This document shows positions 9,237 to 18,371 of a stretch of 64,000 bases of DNA, piece by piece (the stretch's first letter is position 1; each line of letters begins with the position of its first letter). The position numbers and the translations under genes are program-made. The notes beneath the pieces were generated by a model, which saw nothing but the letters and a program-made list of their open reading frames with translations, ran no database searches and was not told the origin of the DNA. Origin of the DNA: Bifidobacterium callimiconis (lineage in GTDB: Bacteria > Actinomycetota > Actinomycetes > Actinomycetales > Bifidobacteriaceae); the NCBI RefSeq assembly GCF_003952005.1, contig NZ_QXGJ01000005.1, positions 124,001 to 188,000 of the forward strand, given 5' to 3'.

Positions 9237-9581
9237 CCTCCCCTCAGTCTGCCTTCGGCAGCCAGCTCCCCTCGGAGAGGGGAGCCAGAGTGATGAAGAG
9301 TGGCTCCCCTCTCCGAGGGGAGCTGTCGGCGCAGCCGACTGAGGGGAGTGTGCGCTGTTTGTTTTCAGCCGCGACCCTCGAGCGGCGGAGCCAACAAAAC
9401 GCGGCCGAAAGGCCGTCCATTCTTGCCGGACCGGGGCCGTTGGTCGATCGAGACTAGTTGGGTTGTGACCCCTCCCTCAGTCGCGCTTTGCGCGACAGCT
9501 CCCTCCCTCGAAGGGAGCACAAAGGGGGAGGCCCTTCCGGGAGCTGTCTGGCAGAGTCGGGCTGGGGGAGGGATCCCGAAG
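9237..9581. repeat. Cluster of two-hairpin repeats before the LSKTG protein
   Basis: Units of the CTCCCCTC subtype occur at 9237-9285 and 9302-9349, a CGAGCGGCGGAGCC...CTTGCCGGACC module at about 9373-9440, and CTCCCTCC-subtype units at 9470-9510 (second stem GTCGCGC/GCGCGAC) and 9535-9581. No gene is supported from 9222 to 9679. Confidence 0.8.
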
Positions 9582-9679
9582 CTTTTGCGGAGAATCGATC
9601 AGTTTTGATCGGTCCAATCCGTTGCAATGGGTATCATGGCGGATACACATATCCTTGGGTAGGGATCGGAAAGGAAGCC

Positions 9680-11206
9680 ATGGATCTAGAAAGCTTGCGC
9701 GGAAAACGCTGGAAGACACGAGTCGTGGGCGTGGTGGCCGCAGTGGCCGCCGTCGCGTCGCTCGGGCTTTCCGCAACCGCAGCAAGCGCGGCCGAATCAT
9801 CCGCTGGATCCACTTCCGAGTCCACATCGACGTCGATTACGGCGCCGTCCAACGGCTCGTCCGCATCGTCCTCCATCATCTCTGCTGCCGCGGGATCGAC
9901 GTCCGCGTCGGCTTCCCCCATTACTTCATCTTCGTCTTCCACCGACTCGAACCTGACGCAGACGACGACGTCGGCTGAATCGACGACCCGTATCACCAGC
10001 GTGGATCCGCCGTCCAAGACCACGGAAACGAACTCCGGAAAGAAGCCGAAACTGCCCGCCAAAGTGACCGCACACTGGTCCGACGGCAGCGAATCGCAGA
10101 CGCCCGTCGCGTGGAACACGTCGGGCGTGGACTTCTCCAACCGCACCGGCAAGGACCGTACGGTGACCGTGTCCGGCACGGTGTGCCCGGGTGATGGCGC
10201 CACCGCGAGCGCTGCCGACAGCAGCAACGCTAACGGTGCCTCCTCGTCGCAATCGTCGCAATCGTCGCAATCGTCGGCATCGTCAACGTCAGGCAATGCC
10301 ATCGGCGTGTGCGCCAAGGCCAGCGGATCGTCCTCGAACGGCGATTCCAACACGTCCGGCACCGGTGCGGCGTCATCCGGGAACGCTACGAACGCCTCCG
10401 CGACTTCCTCCGACGACACCGTGAGCGTGCAGACGTCGGTTGTGGTGCACAGTGCCGTGGTGACCAAGGCCGTCGTGGACGGATCGACGTCGATCACCGT
10501 GGCGTCCGGCACCAAGCCGCAGCTGCCTTCGAACGCGAAAGTGTCGTGGAACGATGGCGGCGACGACAGTCTTGAAACCATCGACTGGCCGCAGTTCGAC
10601 GGCTATCGCGAACGCAACGGCGGTACGTTCACGCTGGGCGGTCTTGTGGCTGGCAAAACCGTGAACGTGCGGGTGACCGTCAGCCCGGCCACCGTGAAAT
10701 CCGTGGACGACACCGTGACCGTGACCACCCTCGTCGGCAAGGCGCCGACCATGCCCAGCACCGTGAAGGTGACCTGGTCGAACGGCGATGTGACCGAGGA
10801 GTCCGCCACGTGGGACACGATCTCCGCGGATTCGTATCAGCGTCCCGGCACGTTCACCGTGTCCGGCACGGTCACGCCCGGCAGTGCCGATGCCACTGAC
10901 GGCACGAATAGCAAGGCCGACGGCACGACCGCCGAAAGCCAGACCGTTTCCGCCAAGGTCAGCGTGGGCACGGTCGCGTACGAAGTACAGTTGGGCGATG
11001 GCGACGGCACGACCACGAAGTCGGAGTCGAACGGCACCGGCGTCAACGTTCCGTCCGACGACAAGACCGTCACCACGGATACGCGTCAGGTGAGTCAGAG
11101 CCAGCTGTCCAAGACCGGTACGGAGGTCGCCGCGATCGCGGTGGTGGTGATCGTGCTGGCCGTGATCGGCGTGGTGACGATGATCGTGGTGCGTCGGCGT
11201 CGCTGA
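9680..11206 (+). CDS. Cell-wall-anchored Ig-like surface protein (LSKTG)
   Basis: 508 residues from the ATG at 9680, preceded by GGAAAGGAAG. A signal peptide ends near AASAA (about residue 38). Then comes a Ser/Thr-rich stalk of about 65 residues. Ig-like repeats follow, each with a KLPAKVTAHWSDGS / TMPSTVKVTWSNGD core (at about 127, 270 and 350), separated by another Ser-rich segment (about 175-235). The C-terminus is QLSKTG, a hydrophobic span and RRRR, i.e. a sorting signal with Ser in place of Pro at position 2. The function of the ectodomain is unknown; adhesion or carbohydrate contact is possible. Confidence 0.85.
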   Translation: MDLESLRGKRWKTRVVGVVAAVAAVASLGLSATAASAAESSAGSTSESTSTSITAPSNGSSASSSIISAAAGSTSASASPITSSSSSTDSNLTQTTTSAESTTRITSVDPPSKTTETNSGKKPKLPAKVTAHWSDGSESQTPVAWNTSGVDFSNRTGKDRTVTVSGTVCPGDGATASAADSSNANGASSSQSSQSSQSSASSTSGNAIGVCAKASGSSSNGDSNTSGTGAASSGNATNASATSSDDTVSVQTSVVVHSAVVTKAVVDGSTSITVASGTKPQLPSNAKVSWNDGGDDSLETIDWPQFDGYRERNGGTFTLGGLVAGKTVNVRVTVSPATVKSVDDTVTVTTLVGKAPTMPSTVKVTWSNGDVTEESATWDTISADSYQRPGTFTVSGTVTPGSADATDGTNSKADGTTAESQTVSAKVSVGTVAYEVQLGDGDGTTTKSESNGTGVNVPSDDKTVTTDTRQVSQSQLSKTGTEVAAIAVVVIVLAVIGVVTMIVVRRRR

Positions 11207-11328
11207 CGGTTCGTGTTGTTCCGCCGCGTTGAGGCCCGTCCGTGGTCAATCCAACCCCCGGTCGTACAATCGGACTGGACGCATTCGAGCAATTCTTCGA
11301 GCACATCGAACGATTCACAGGAGAGACC

Positions 11329-12498
11329 ATGAGCGAGGAAACCACGGGAATCATGCCGTTCTACGACGTCGATCGCACGTACGAGGACAACTACCGCTTC
11401 GGCCCGTTCGGCGCGTTTGCGGAAACGCTCGGCGGGGATGCGAAGACCGGCGTGAGCGACGATCAGGTGAAGCGTGCGCTGGCGGCCGCGCCCTCCGATG
11501 GCGATAATGCCGCCACGCCTGCCGAATCGTTCTTCGGTGTGCCCGTCGACCTGCCGTTCGGCATTCCCGCCGGCCCGCTGCTCAACGAACGTTACACCAC
11601 CGGCGCGTTCCGCATGGGCTTTGATCTGGCCGTGTACAAGACCGTGCGCTCGCGCGCATGGGGCTGCAACCCGTTCCCGAACGTGCTCGCCGTGCATCCC
11701 GCGTCCGCCGACGGCATCCTTACGCCCGGCAGCGCCGAATGCGACGAGGGCGTGCTCGCCGATCATGAATTCGAAACCCCGATCTCCATCTCCAACTCGT
11801 TCGGCGTGCCCTCGCAGGACCCCGACGTGTGGCAGCCCGATATGCAGCGCGCCATGGAACGCGCCGGCCGCGGACAGCTGCTCGTCCCCAGCTTCCAGGG
11901 TTCGCGCGTGGACGGCATGACCCCCGAACAGTACGTGGCCGATCACGCCACCACCGCGCGGCTCGTGCTCGAAACCGGCGCCAAGGTGATGGAGATGAAC
12001 ACCAGCTGCCCGAACGAGGGCCACAACCGACTGCTGTGCCACGCGCCCGACCAGGTCAGCACGATCTGCGAGGCCGTGAAGAACACGATCGGTGACGTGC
12101 CGCTCATCGTCAAGCTCGCGTACCTGCCCAGCGACGACGATCTTGAATACATGGTGTGCGTGACCGCCGGCCGCGGTCTCGTGCAGGGATTCGCCACGAT
12201 CAACACGATCTCCGCGAAGCTCGTGGACGCCAAGGGCGCGCAGGCGCTGCCCGGTGCCGGACGCGACCGCAGCGGCGTGTGCGGCGCGGCGATCAAGCCC
12301 AGCGGACTCGACATGGTGCGCCGACTGGCCGGACTGCGCGAACGCCTCGGCCTCGACTTCGGCATCGTGGGCGTGGGCGGCGTGACCGAGCCGGCCGACT
12401 ACTTCGAGTATCGTGCCGCCGGTGCGGACGCCGTGATGAGCGCCACCGGAGCGATGTGGAACCCAGATCTCGCGCAGCGCATCAAGCAGGCGCGGTAG
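11329..12498 (+). CDS. Dihydroorotate dehydrogenase-family flavoprotein
   Basis: 389 residues from ATG 11329, which has AGGAG 5 nt upstream; the frame runs further upstream without support. A TIM-barrel FMN protein of the PyrD class: PFGIPAGPLLNER (about 80) for FMN binding, MNTSCPNEGHN (about 222), VKLAYLP (about 260) with the catalytic-barrel Lys, and GVGGVTEPADYFEYRAAGADAV (about 343) for phosphate binding. It lies alone, not in a pyr operon, so orotate synthesis is likely but a different enoate or dihydropyrimidine substrate is possible. Confidence 0.8.
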   Translation: MSEETTGIMPFYDVDRTYEDNYRFGPFGAFAETLGGDAKTGVSDDQVKRALAAAPSDGDNAATPAESFFGVPVDLPFGIPAGPLLNERYTTGAFRMGFDLAVYKTVRSRAWGCNPFPNVLAVHPASADGILTPGSAECDEGVLADHEFETPISISNSFGVPSQDPDVWQPDMQRAMERAGRGQLLVPSFQGSRVDGMTPEQYVADHATTARLVLETGAKVMEMNTSCPNEGHNRLLCHAPDQVSTICEAVKNTIGDVPLIVKLAYLPSDDDLEYMVCVTAGRGLVQGFATINTISAKLVDAKGAQALPGAGRDRSGVCGAAIKPSGLDMVRRLAGLRERLGLDFGIVGVGGVTEPADYFEYRAAGADAVMSATGAMWNPDLAQRIKQAR

Positions 12499-12604
12499 GC
12501 GGGCGTGACGGGCGTCGGCGGGGCACAGGGGATGAGCGGGTGACGTGCAACGGTCGGCTGCGCATCGTACGCCCCGGCGATCGTGATCACGCAACTCGTG
12601 TATC

Positions 12605-12647
12605 CCACTGGCATACGGCGCTCATCCGGCGGCTGATATGCCAGTGG
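12605..12647. terminator. Perfect hairpin between pyrD-like gene and murA
   Basis: CCACTGGCATA (12605-12615) and TATGCCAGTGG (12637-12647) pair over 21 nt. There is no strong T-run, so it may be an operator instead of a terminator. Confidence 0.4.
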
Positions 12648-12761
12648 CGATTTCACTGAGTCGCCACACCTGATATGGCAAACTAAGAGGTAGTCTTTCC
12701 CGGTCAACTGGAAGAAGCCGGCGAAAACCAAGAATTTCAGACGAAATCGAAGGAGCGGTTC

Positions 12762-14084
12762 GTGAATTCTGAGAATGACGTGTTGCGCGTAGTCGGCGGC
12801 AAGCCGCTGAACGGCAAGATCAAGGTGCGCGGAGCCAAGAACTTCGTCAGCAAGGCGATGGTCGCCGCGCTGCTCGCTCCGGGCGTTTCCGTACTGAAGA
12901 ACGTTCCCGAAATCCGTGATGTGCACGTGGTGTCCGACCTGCTGCGCCTGCACGGCGTGAGCGTGAACGTGGACGGCGACAAGGGCGTCGTGACCATCGA
13001 CGCCTCCCACGTGGAGCTCGCCAACGTGGCCGATGTGGACACGCTGTCCGGCTCCTCCCGCATCCCGATCCTCTTCTCCGGCCCGCTGCTGCACCGCCTC
13101 GGTGAAGCGTTCATCCCCGCGCTCGGCGGATGTGCCATCGGCGGCCGACCCATCGACTTCCACCTCGAGACGCTGCGCAAGCTCGGCGCCACCGTGGACA
13201 AGGAGCACAAGGACGGCATCCACATCACCGCGCCGAACGGTCTGCACGGCGCCAAGATCCACCTGCCCTACCCGTCCGTCGGCGCCACCGAGCAGACCCT
13301 GCTCGCCGCCGTGCTCGCCGAAGGCAAGACCGAGCTGTCCGGCGCCGCCATCGAGCCTGAAATCATGGACCTCGTGTCCGTGCTGCAGAAGATGGGTGCC
13401 GTGATCTCCGTGGACGTGGACCGTACGTTCCGCATCGAAGGCGTCAAGGAGCTCAAGGGCTTTACCCACACGTCCCTCACCGACCGCATCGAGGCTGCAT
13501 CGTGGGCGTCCGCGGCGCTCGCCACGCACGGCGACATCTTCGTCAAGGGCGCCACCCAGCCCGAGATGATGACCTTCCTTAACGTGTTCCGCAAGATCGG
13601 CGGCGAGTTCGACATCCAGGACGAGGGCATCCGATTCTGGCATCCGGGCGGCGACCTCAAGCCCGTGGCCATCGAAACCGACGTGCACCCCGGCTTCATG
13701 ACCGACTGGCAGCAGCCGCTCGTCGTGGCCCTCACCCAGGCCAAGGGCCTGTCGATTGTGCACGAAACCGTGTACGAGAACCGCTTCGGCTTCACCAAGC
13801 CGCTCGTGCAGATGGGCGCCACCGTGCAGCTGTACCGCGAGTGCCTCGGCTCCCTGCCGTGCCGCTTCCAGCAGCGCAACTACAAGCATTCCGCGGTGAT
13901 CTTCGGACCCACCCCGCTCACCGGTCGCGACATTGACGTGCCGGATCTGCGCGGCGGATTCAGCCACCTGATCGCGGCGCTCGCGGCCGAAGGCCCGTCC
14001 ACCGTGCGCGGCATCTCGCTGATCGATCGCGGCTACGCCGACTTCCGCGGCAAGCTCGCCGCCCTCGGCGCCGACTTCGAGTAG
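12762..14084 (+). CDS. murA: UDP-N-acetylglucosamine 1-carboxyvinyltransferase
   Basis: 440 residues. First committed step of peptidoglycan synthesis: transfer of enolpyruvate from PEP to UDP-GlcNAc. The EPSP-synthase-like double domain begins KIKVRGAKNFVSKAMVAALL (KN pair for substrate contact at about 27). The PEP/fosfomycin-binding loop cysteine is retained in GGCAIGGRPIDFH (about 126). Translation starts at GTG 12762 with AAGGAG 6 nt upstream. Probably monocistronic, ending at the strong hairpin 14191-14246. Confidence 0.95.
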   Translation: MNSENDVLRVVGGKPLNGKIKVRGAKNFVSKAMVAALLAPGVSVLKNVPEIRDVHVVSDLLRLHGVSVNVDGDKGVVTIDASHVELANVADVDTLSGSSRIPILFSGPLLHRLGEAFIPALGGCAIGGRPIDFHLETLRKLGATVDKEHKDGIHITAPNGLHGAKIHLPYPSVGATEQTLLAAVLAEGKTELSGAAIEPEIMDLVSVLQKMGAVISVDVDRTFRIEGVKELKGFTHTSLTDRIEAASWASAALATHGDIFVKGATQPEMMTFLNVFRKIGGEFDIQDEGIRFWHPGGDLKPVAIETDVHPGFMTDWQQPLVVALTQAKGLSIVHETVYENRFGFTKPLVQMGATVQLYRECLGSLPCRFQQRNYKHSAVIFGPTPLTGRDIDVPDLRGGFSHLIAALAAEGPSTVRGISLIDRGYADFRGKLAALGADFE

Positions 14085-14190
14085 AGGCGGGGCGCTGGTC
14101 GGCCGTTGGATCCGGGGCTTGGGTTTGTGAGGCTTGAGCTATGGTGGCGGCTGATCGTTGGTTGGCGTTGACTGACGTTTTGAAGAACGG

Positions 14191-14246
14191 GAGATATGCG
14201 TTCCCAGTGCTTTGAACAGCATTGGAGCGTATGTCTCCCGTTTTTG
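14191..14246 (+). terminator. Long terminator hairpin after murA
   Basis: AACGGGAGATATGCGTTCC pairs imperfectly with GGAGCGTATGTCTCCCGTT, and the arms continue through AGTGCT/AGCATT to a 6-nt loop; TTTT follows. Confidence 0.8.
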
Positions 14247-14278
14247 CGTGTGGCGGTGATGCGGTTGCGCGTGTTCTG

Positions 14279-14440
14279 GGGTTATAGGGGCTTTTGTGGT
14301 GTTTATAACTGGGGTTTGAGCTTGCGGCAGTAGATGCATCAAGGTGTTATTTTCCTAGCAGGAACTAATGGCGCCTCGATGCGCTTACTGCTGCAGGTCC
14401 AAACTTAGAGCATAAACACCACGTTTAGTTCCTATAACCC
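14279..14440. repeat. 162-bp imperfect palindrome, family C, copy 2
   Basis: The ends GGGTTATAGG and CCTATAACCC are perfect inverted repeats. The internal sequence CTTGCGGCAGTAGATGCATC...TAATGGCGCCTCGATGCGC matches copy 1 at 3607-3766. No open frame of note. Confidence 0.8.
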
Positions 14441-14554
14441 TGTGCGTTGTGACTGGGGTTGTGGCTGTGACTGGTGTGATTGTGACTGGTGTGATTGCGT
14501 TTGGTTGAGGTTGTGTCTGTTTATGGTGTGTTCTGGTCTGTTTGCGGTATGAGC

Positions 14555-14684
14555 CCTCCCTCAGTCACGCTGCGCGTGACAGCTCCCTCCCTCGGAGGGA
14601 GCACCACGGGGTTGTGCGTCTTCTGCATGTGCTCCCTCCAAGGGAGGGAGCTGGCCGCCGGAGGCGGTCTGAGGGAGGGATCCA
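14555..14684. repeat. Two-hairpin repeat pair before plsC
   Basis: An inverted unit with second stem GTCACGC/GCGTGAC (14556-14602) faces a direct unit with second stem CCGCC/GGCGG (14630-14682). Confidence 0.8.
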
Positions 14685-14741
14685 TTCCTTGGACGGTTCC
14701 GATCGCACCTTGTCTCGCACAACCCCGCCCACACCTTGCGG

Positions 14742-14747
14742 CACAAT
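14742..14747 (+). promoter_or_regulatory. Probable -10 of leaderless acyltransferase transcript
   Basis: CACAAT ends 7 nt before the ATG at 14755, with GGGGAGC between. Same hexamer and spacing as gltX. Confidence 0.4.
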
Positions 14748-14754
14748 GGGGAGC

Positions 14755-15642
14755 ATGGTATCTCCCGGAAAACCCTCACCTCGCTCCGCAGTCAAGCCGT
14801 TGAGCGACGAACAGGTGGCCAGGCTGGCCCGCAAGCACAAGCTCGTCAATCCGATGCACAATCACCCCACCGGTCCGCGTCGCGACAACGTCGATGAGAT
14901 CAATGCGCAGAACCCCAAGGCCACGCAGCGGCTGCTCGACGCCTGCGCGTGGGTGGTGCGCTCTCGGTGCAAGCCCAAGGCGTGGGGTTTGGAGAACGTG
15001 CCGGAGGAAGGCGTGTTCATCACCGCATGCACGCACGTCACCCTGTTCGACGTGTTCATCCCCATGGCGGCCATGTTCTATCAGGGGCGCAGGCCGCGCT
15101 ATATGGCCAAGGCGGAGATGGCCAGTTGGCCGATCATCGGCAAATGGTTCCAGCTGGTGGGCATGCAGCCCGTGCCGCGGCGCAAGGGCGAGGCGCTGGC
15201 CATTGAGAACGAGTCGATCCGCATCCTTACCTCGGGGCGTCCGCTTACCATCTGGCCGGAAGGCACGCTCACGCGCGATCCGCAGAAGTGGCCGATGAGC
15301 CTCAAGCCCGGCATGGCATACATCGCGCTCGAGGCGTGCCGCAAGCTCGGCCGCGAGATTCCGATCTTCCCGGCCGCAACGTGGGGTGCGGCGAGCATCA
15401 ACCACTGGTGGCCGTGGCCGCGCAAGAACGTGGTCATGGGCTACGGTTCCGCCATCGAGTACTCAGACCTGCTGGCCGACATGGATTCGTGGGGGAGCGC
15501 ACCGCCCAAGGAGGCTGTGACCGAGCTGACCCGACGCGTGCGCGTGCGTCTCGAGGAGATCGAGGCCGAGATCCGCGGCGAGGAGCCCCCGGCCGAAGGC
15601 TACTGGGACTACCGCACCATGAAGCGCGTCCCCCGCAACTAG
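14755..15642 (+). CDS. 1-acyl-sn-glycerol-3-phosphate acyltransferase (PlsC family)
   Basis: 295 residues. The PlsC domain carries the catalytic HxxxxD as HVTLFD (about residue 98-103), the substrate motif VPRRKGEA (about 142), and WPEGTLT (about 166), the equivalent of the FPEGTR motif. It transfers an acyl chain to lysophosphatidate at the membrane during phospholipid synthesis. The start at 14755 is preferred because upstream codons run through repeat DNA. An N-terminal extension of about 75 residues before the domain is rich in basic residues. Confidence 0.9.
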   Translation: MVSPGKPSPRSAVKPLSDEQVARLARKHKLVNPMHNHPTGPRRDNVDEINAQNPKATQRLLDACAWVVRSRCKPKAWGLENVPEEGVFITACTHVTLFDVFIPMAAMFYQGRRPRYMAKAEMASWPIIGKWFQLVGMQPVPRRKGEALAIENESIRILTSGRPLTIWPEGTLTRDPQKWPMSLKPGMAYIALEACRKLGREIPIFPAATWGAASINHWWPWPRKNVVMGYGSAIEYSDLLADMDSWGSAPPKEAVTELTRRVRVRLEEIEAEIRGEEPPAEGYWDYRTMKRVPRN

Positions 15643-15658
15643 CCGACAAATAGGCCGT

Positions 15659-15944
15659 GGCTCCCCTCTTCGAGGGGAGCTGTCTGCGCAGCCGACTGAG
15701 GGGAGCGCGCTGCTGTTTCAGCCGCGATGCTCGAGCGGCGGAGCCGGTAAGGCGCGGCCGTAGGACGTCCTTTCTTGCCGGACTGGGGCCGCTGGCCGAT
15801 CAAAACTGGTTGGTGTTTTTAGCGCAACTCCCCTCAGTCTGCCTTCGGCAGCCAGCTCCCCTCAAGGAGGGGAGCCGTCTCCTGTTACTCTGGCTCCCCT
15901 CCCGCGGAGGGGAGCTGTCCGGCCGTGCCGGACTGAGGGGAGTC
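15659..15944. repeat. CTCCCCTC-subtype two-hairpin repeats
   Basis: A direct unit at 15659-15704, a CGAGCGGCGGAGCCGG...CTTGCCGGACT module at 15732-15785, an inverted unit at 15828-15872 and a direct unit at 15893-15944 (second stem GTCCGGC/GCCGGAC). From here to 16231 no gene is supported. Confidence 0.8.
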
Positions 15945-16092
15945 CCGAATAGGTGAACGCTTCCGCTTTCCCTATACCACCATCACTTTCCTCACACCGC
16001 TTCCTTCGCGTCACCCTCCGCCGTCCTCACGTCCCCGCGACGTTCCGACGCCATCCTCGTTTGTCCTGAGCGCGGGTAGAATTGCGACTGTT

Positions 16093-16106
16093 TGCCATAT
16101 ATGGCA
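16093..16106. promoter_or_regulatory. Perfect palindrome upstream of the MIP channel gene
   Basis: TGCCATATATGGCA is a 14-bp perfect palindrome 126 bp before the start codon, a possible operator. The extended form GTTTGCCATAT also appears, inverted, upstream of murA. Confidence 0.35.
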
Positions 16107-16231
16107 TCAGTATCAGAGAGAGCATCGCGAATCCAAGGATCCTCGGGGACCCATGTCCGTTTTTTCACGGACGCCACAGGCCTCGAAGCGCATTACGGCG
16201 GATCGCACGTTTCAATACCTGAAGGACGATT

Positions 16232-16966
16232 GTGGAATACTCGCTTATGACCAAGCTTGCCGCCGAGTTCGTCGGCACGGCAATCCTCATGATCTTCGGC
16301 AACGGCTCCGTGGCCAACACCGAGCTCAAGAACACCAAGGGCTACCACGCCGGATGGCTGAACATCGCCATGGGCTACGGCTTCGGCGTGATGTTCCCCG
16401 TGCTCATGTTCGGTGGTGTCTCCGGCGCACACATCAACCCGGCCATGACGATCGCTCAGGCGGTCAACGGCATGTTCCCGTGGAACGAGGTCGCCCCCTA
16501 CATCATCGCCCAGCTGCTGGGCGCCGCCGCCGGCCAGCTCGTGGTGTTCGCCACCTACTACCCGCACTACCGCGACACCGAGGACCCGGAGGCCATCTTC
16601 GCCACCTTCTCCACCACCGATGCTGAGGGTTCCCGCTTCAACTACTTCCTCAACGAGTTCTTCGGCACGCTCGTGCTCGTGCTCGGCGCCCTCTGCTGCC
16701 TGCTGCTGCCGTGGGGTGCCAAGGATCTCGCCGCCGCCTCGATCGTGGTCGGCTTCATCGTGTGGGGTCTGGTCACCTCGCTCGGCGGCCCGACCGGTCC
16801 TGGTCTGAACCCGGCCCGTGATCTCATGCCGCGCCTCCTGCACCAGCTTCTGCCGATTGCCCACAAGGGTGGCTCCCGCTGGAACGAGGCCTGGATCCCG
16901 GTCGTGGCCCCGATCGCCGGCGCCATCGTGGGTGCCTTCCTCTACAAGGTGCTCTTCGCCGCCTGA
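16232..16966 (+). CDS. MIP-family channel (glycerol facilitator/aquaporin)
   Basis: 244 residues starting at GTG 16232 with AAGGA about 5 nt upstream. Both half-helix signatures are present: SGAHINPAMT (about 67-76) and GPGLNPARD (about 188-196), with six hydrophobic segments. The second motif has Asp directly after NPAR, the position that marks glycerol facilitators (GlpF) as opposed to strict water channels, so glycerol or small polyol uptake is favoured. No glycerol kinase or dehydrogenase is adjacent. The gene ends at a clear terminator. Confidence 0.92.
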   Translation: MEYSLMTKLAAEFVGTAILMIFGNGSVANTELKNTKGYHAGWLNIAMGYGFGVMFPVLMFGGVSGAHINPAMTIAQAVNGMFPWNEVAPYIIAQLLGAAAGQLVVFATYYPHYRDTEDPEAIFATFSTTDAEGSRFNYFLNEFFGTLVLVLGALCCLLLPWGAKDLAAASIVVGFIVWGLVTSLGGPTGPGLNPARDLMPRLLHQLLPIAHKGGSRWNEAWIPVVAPIAGAIVGAFLYKVLFAA

Positions 16967-16990
16967 TCCTAAGGATCTCGACGTCTTTTG

Positions 16991-17024
16991 AAAAGCCCGA
17001 TGCCTTACGGCACCGGGCTTTTTC
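16991..17024 (+). terminator. Terminator of the MIP channel gene
   Basis: AAAGCCCG and CGGGCTTT pair around an inner GCC/GGC helix, followed by TTTC. Confidence 0.88.
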
Positions 17025-17104
17025 TTTTCCGGTTCGAGACCAGGGCCGTCACAATTCCCCTCGAAAGGGTTAGAACGCTCATTTTCGTCTGTTGTTTTCT
17101 CTTG

Positions 17105-17190
17105 AAAAATCGCAGAACTGCAAAGTATGGTTCTTTGACGCTTGGAATTCCAAGGGTGAGTTTGGTCTACTTTGCAGTTCTGCGATTTTT
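17105..17190. repeat. Palindromic element, family D, beyond the 3' end of the DUF559 gene
   Basis: Two perfect 23-bp inverted arms (17105-17127 and 17168-17190, core CGCAGAACTGCAAAGTA) enclose 40 bp that include the palindrome CTTGGAATTCCAAG. It lies between the MIP terminator and the convergent DUF559 gene end at 17313. A bidirectional terminator role is possible, though arms this long are unusual. Confidence 0.8.
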
Positions 17191-17312
17191 ATTTTGAGCC
17201 GCATCGAAGCTCGATACCATTTGTTCGAAAAGTATTCGCTTTCTGTGCGCGAAACTGGTAAATTGTGAGATTTTGTGAAGCTCCCCACCGGATGGGCATT
17301 GTTGCCTCGTTC

Positions 17313-18254
17313 CTACAGTCGAAAACTCTGGTTCGTGCGTCTCATATCGCACGCATCCCACAAGGAAAGAGGCTTTTCTCGAACCTGAATATCGACGCCT
17401 TGCCTCTGAAACGTGATCCCGATGTTCTTCATGAACGCGAGCATCGCATCTTCGCTGCGCAACGTAGCTGCAGTCGCTACAAATGTGTGCCATCCAGCTG
17501 CGGTCCATCGGTTGCGTTTCTCCCAATCTGCTTCCCACTGTCGCTCGTTAGCGAGATGGTGCCGGCCATCGTATTCCAGAATGATCTTGTAGTCCGGGTA
17601 TCCCATATCCGCATGGTTCATCCGATCATTTGTTTCTATGGGAAAGTTGACGTCTGGCCCCGGGAGTCCATACTGAATGGTGCTGATGCGCAGTGCTGAT
17701 TCCATGGGTGAATCCGTATCCTCTCGCAGAACCGGCAAAACGCGTTTGAACCGGCGTTTACCTCGGAATGCTCCTCCGGCCGCAGCGAAATTCCGGAGCT
17801 CTTTGATGCTGGAGCGTTTGAGATCGTCGTTTCTGCATAGCAGTGAATCCCCGAATATGGCGAGCCCCTCAAAGTCCAGATGCGCGGCCATTTGCGCGAG
17901 CAGGGCTTCAGGACGCAGGCAAGGAATACCGGATACTTCGGTGACAATCGGAAGCATGGTGATCAAAGGCCATGTGTGCCAAATGACGCCGGCAAGATAG
18001 GGGCGTCTGTCGGTCGGGTCGGCAACGGTGACATGGACGCCATCGGCAAGTTTATGATGCTTCGGGGGTGTAATGCCCAACAACGCGCACGCCGTGGTAT
18101 GGCTGAAGACTGCGGTCCCGGGAAGCTTGGGGAGCAGGGGTTGGAGGCGGGAGATCGTGGTCTGCTGGGTTGCCGCGAGTCGGGAGGCGAGGAGGTCGGT
18201 GCTGGGGATTCCGGTGAGTTCGTACATGGCTGCGAGCGTAGGCGCGTGCGCCAA
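17313..18254 (-). CDS. DUF559/Vsr-like endonuclease-fold protein
   Basis: 313 residues. The N-terminal half (about 1-160) resembles the AbiEi-type actinobacterial proteins ([33 protein letters not shown]). The C-terminal half (about 195-290) has the PD-(D/E)XK/Vsr-like core: SPMESALR with Glu, [18 protein letters not shown] with Asp and Glu-Tyr-Asp, then [15 protein letters not shown]. The substrate and biological role are unknown; nuclease chemistry is inferred from the fold. A relative sits at 63311-64000, and each has a palindromic element just beyond its 3' end. It is divergent from gluQ. Confidence 0.8.
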   Translation of the reverse strand: MAHAPTLAAMYELTGIPSTDLLASRLAATQQTTISRLQPLLPKLPGTAVFSHTTACALLGITPPKHHKLADGVHVTVADPTDRRPYLAGVIWHTWPLITMLPIVTEVSGIPCLRPEALLAQMAAHLDFEGLAIFGDSLLCRNDDLKRSSIKELRNFAAAGGAFRGKRRFKRVLPVLREDTDSPMESALRISTIQYGLPGPDVNFPIETNDRMNHADMGYPDYKIILEYDGRHHLANERQWEADWEKRNRWTAAGWHTFVATAATLRSEDAMLAFMKNIGITFQRQGVDIQVREKPLSLWDACDMRRTNQSFRL

Positions 18255-18280
18255 TTCTCGCTCGAGCGCCCAGTGAAAAA

Positions 18281-18314
18281 GTGGATAAGTGGAATAACCA
18301 AGGAGTTATCCACA
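18281..18314. promoter_or_regulatory. Inverted pair of DnaA-box-like 9-mers
   Basis: GTGGATAAG (18281-18289) and TTATCCACA (18306-18314; identical to the DnaA-box consensus) face each other in the divergent promoter region between the DUF559 gene and gluQ. Confidence 0.5.
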
Positions 18315-18371
18315 TTCCCTGTTCCCACTGCCCTCCCGCGATTCGGGTACACTCAGGGCGGAAACATCGTC

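Noticed and set aside
15992..16177. 61-residue minus-strand frame near the MIP channel gene
   Set aside because: No ribosome site, low-complexity composition and overlap with the operator-like palindrome of the opposite gene.
18281..18314. Replication origin
   Set aside because: Only two DnaA boxes, no AT-rich unwinding region, and no dnaA, dnaN or rpmH nearby.
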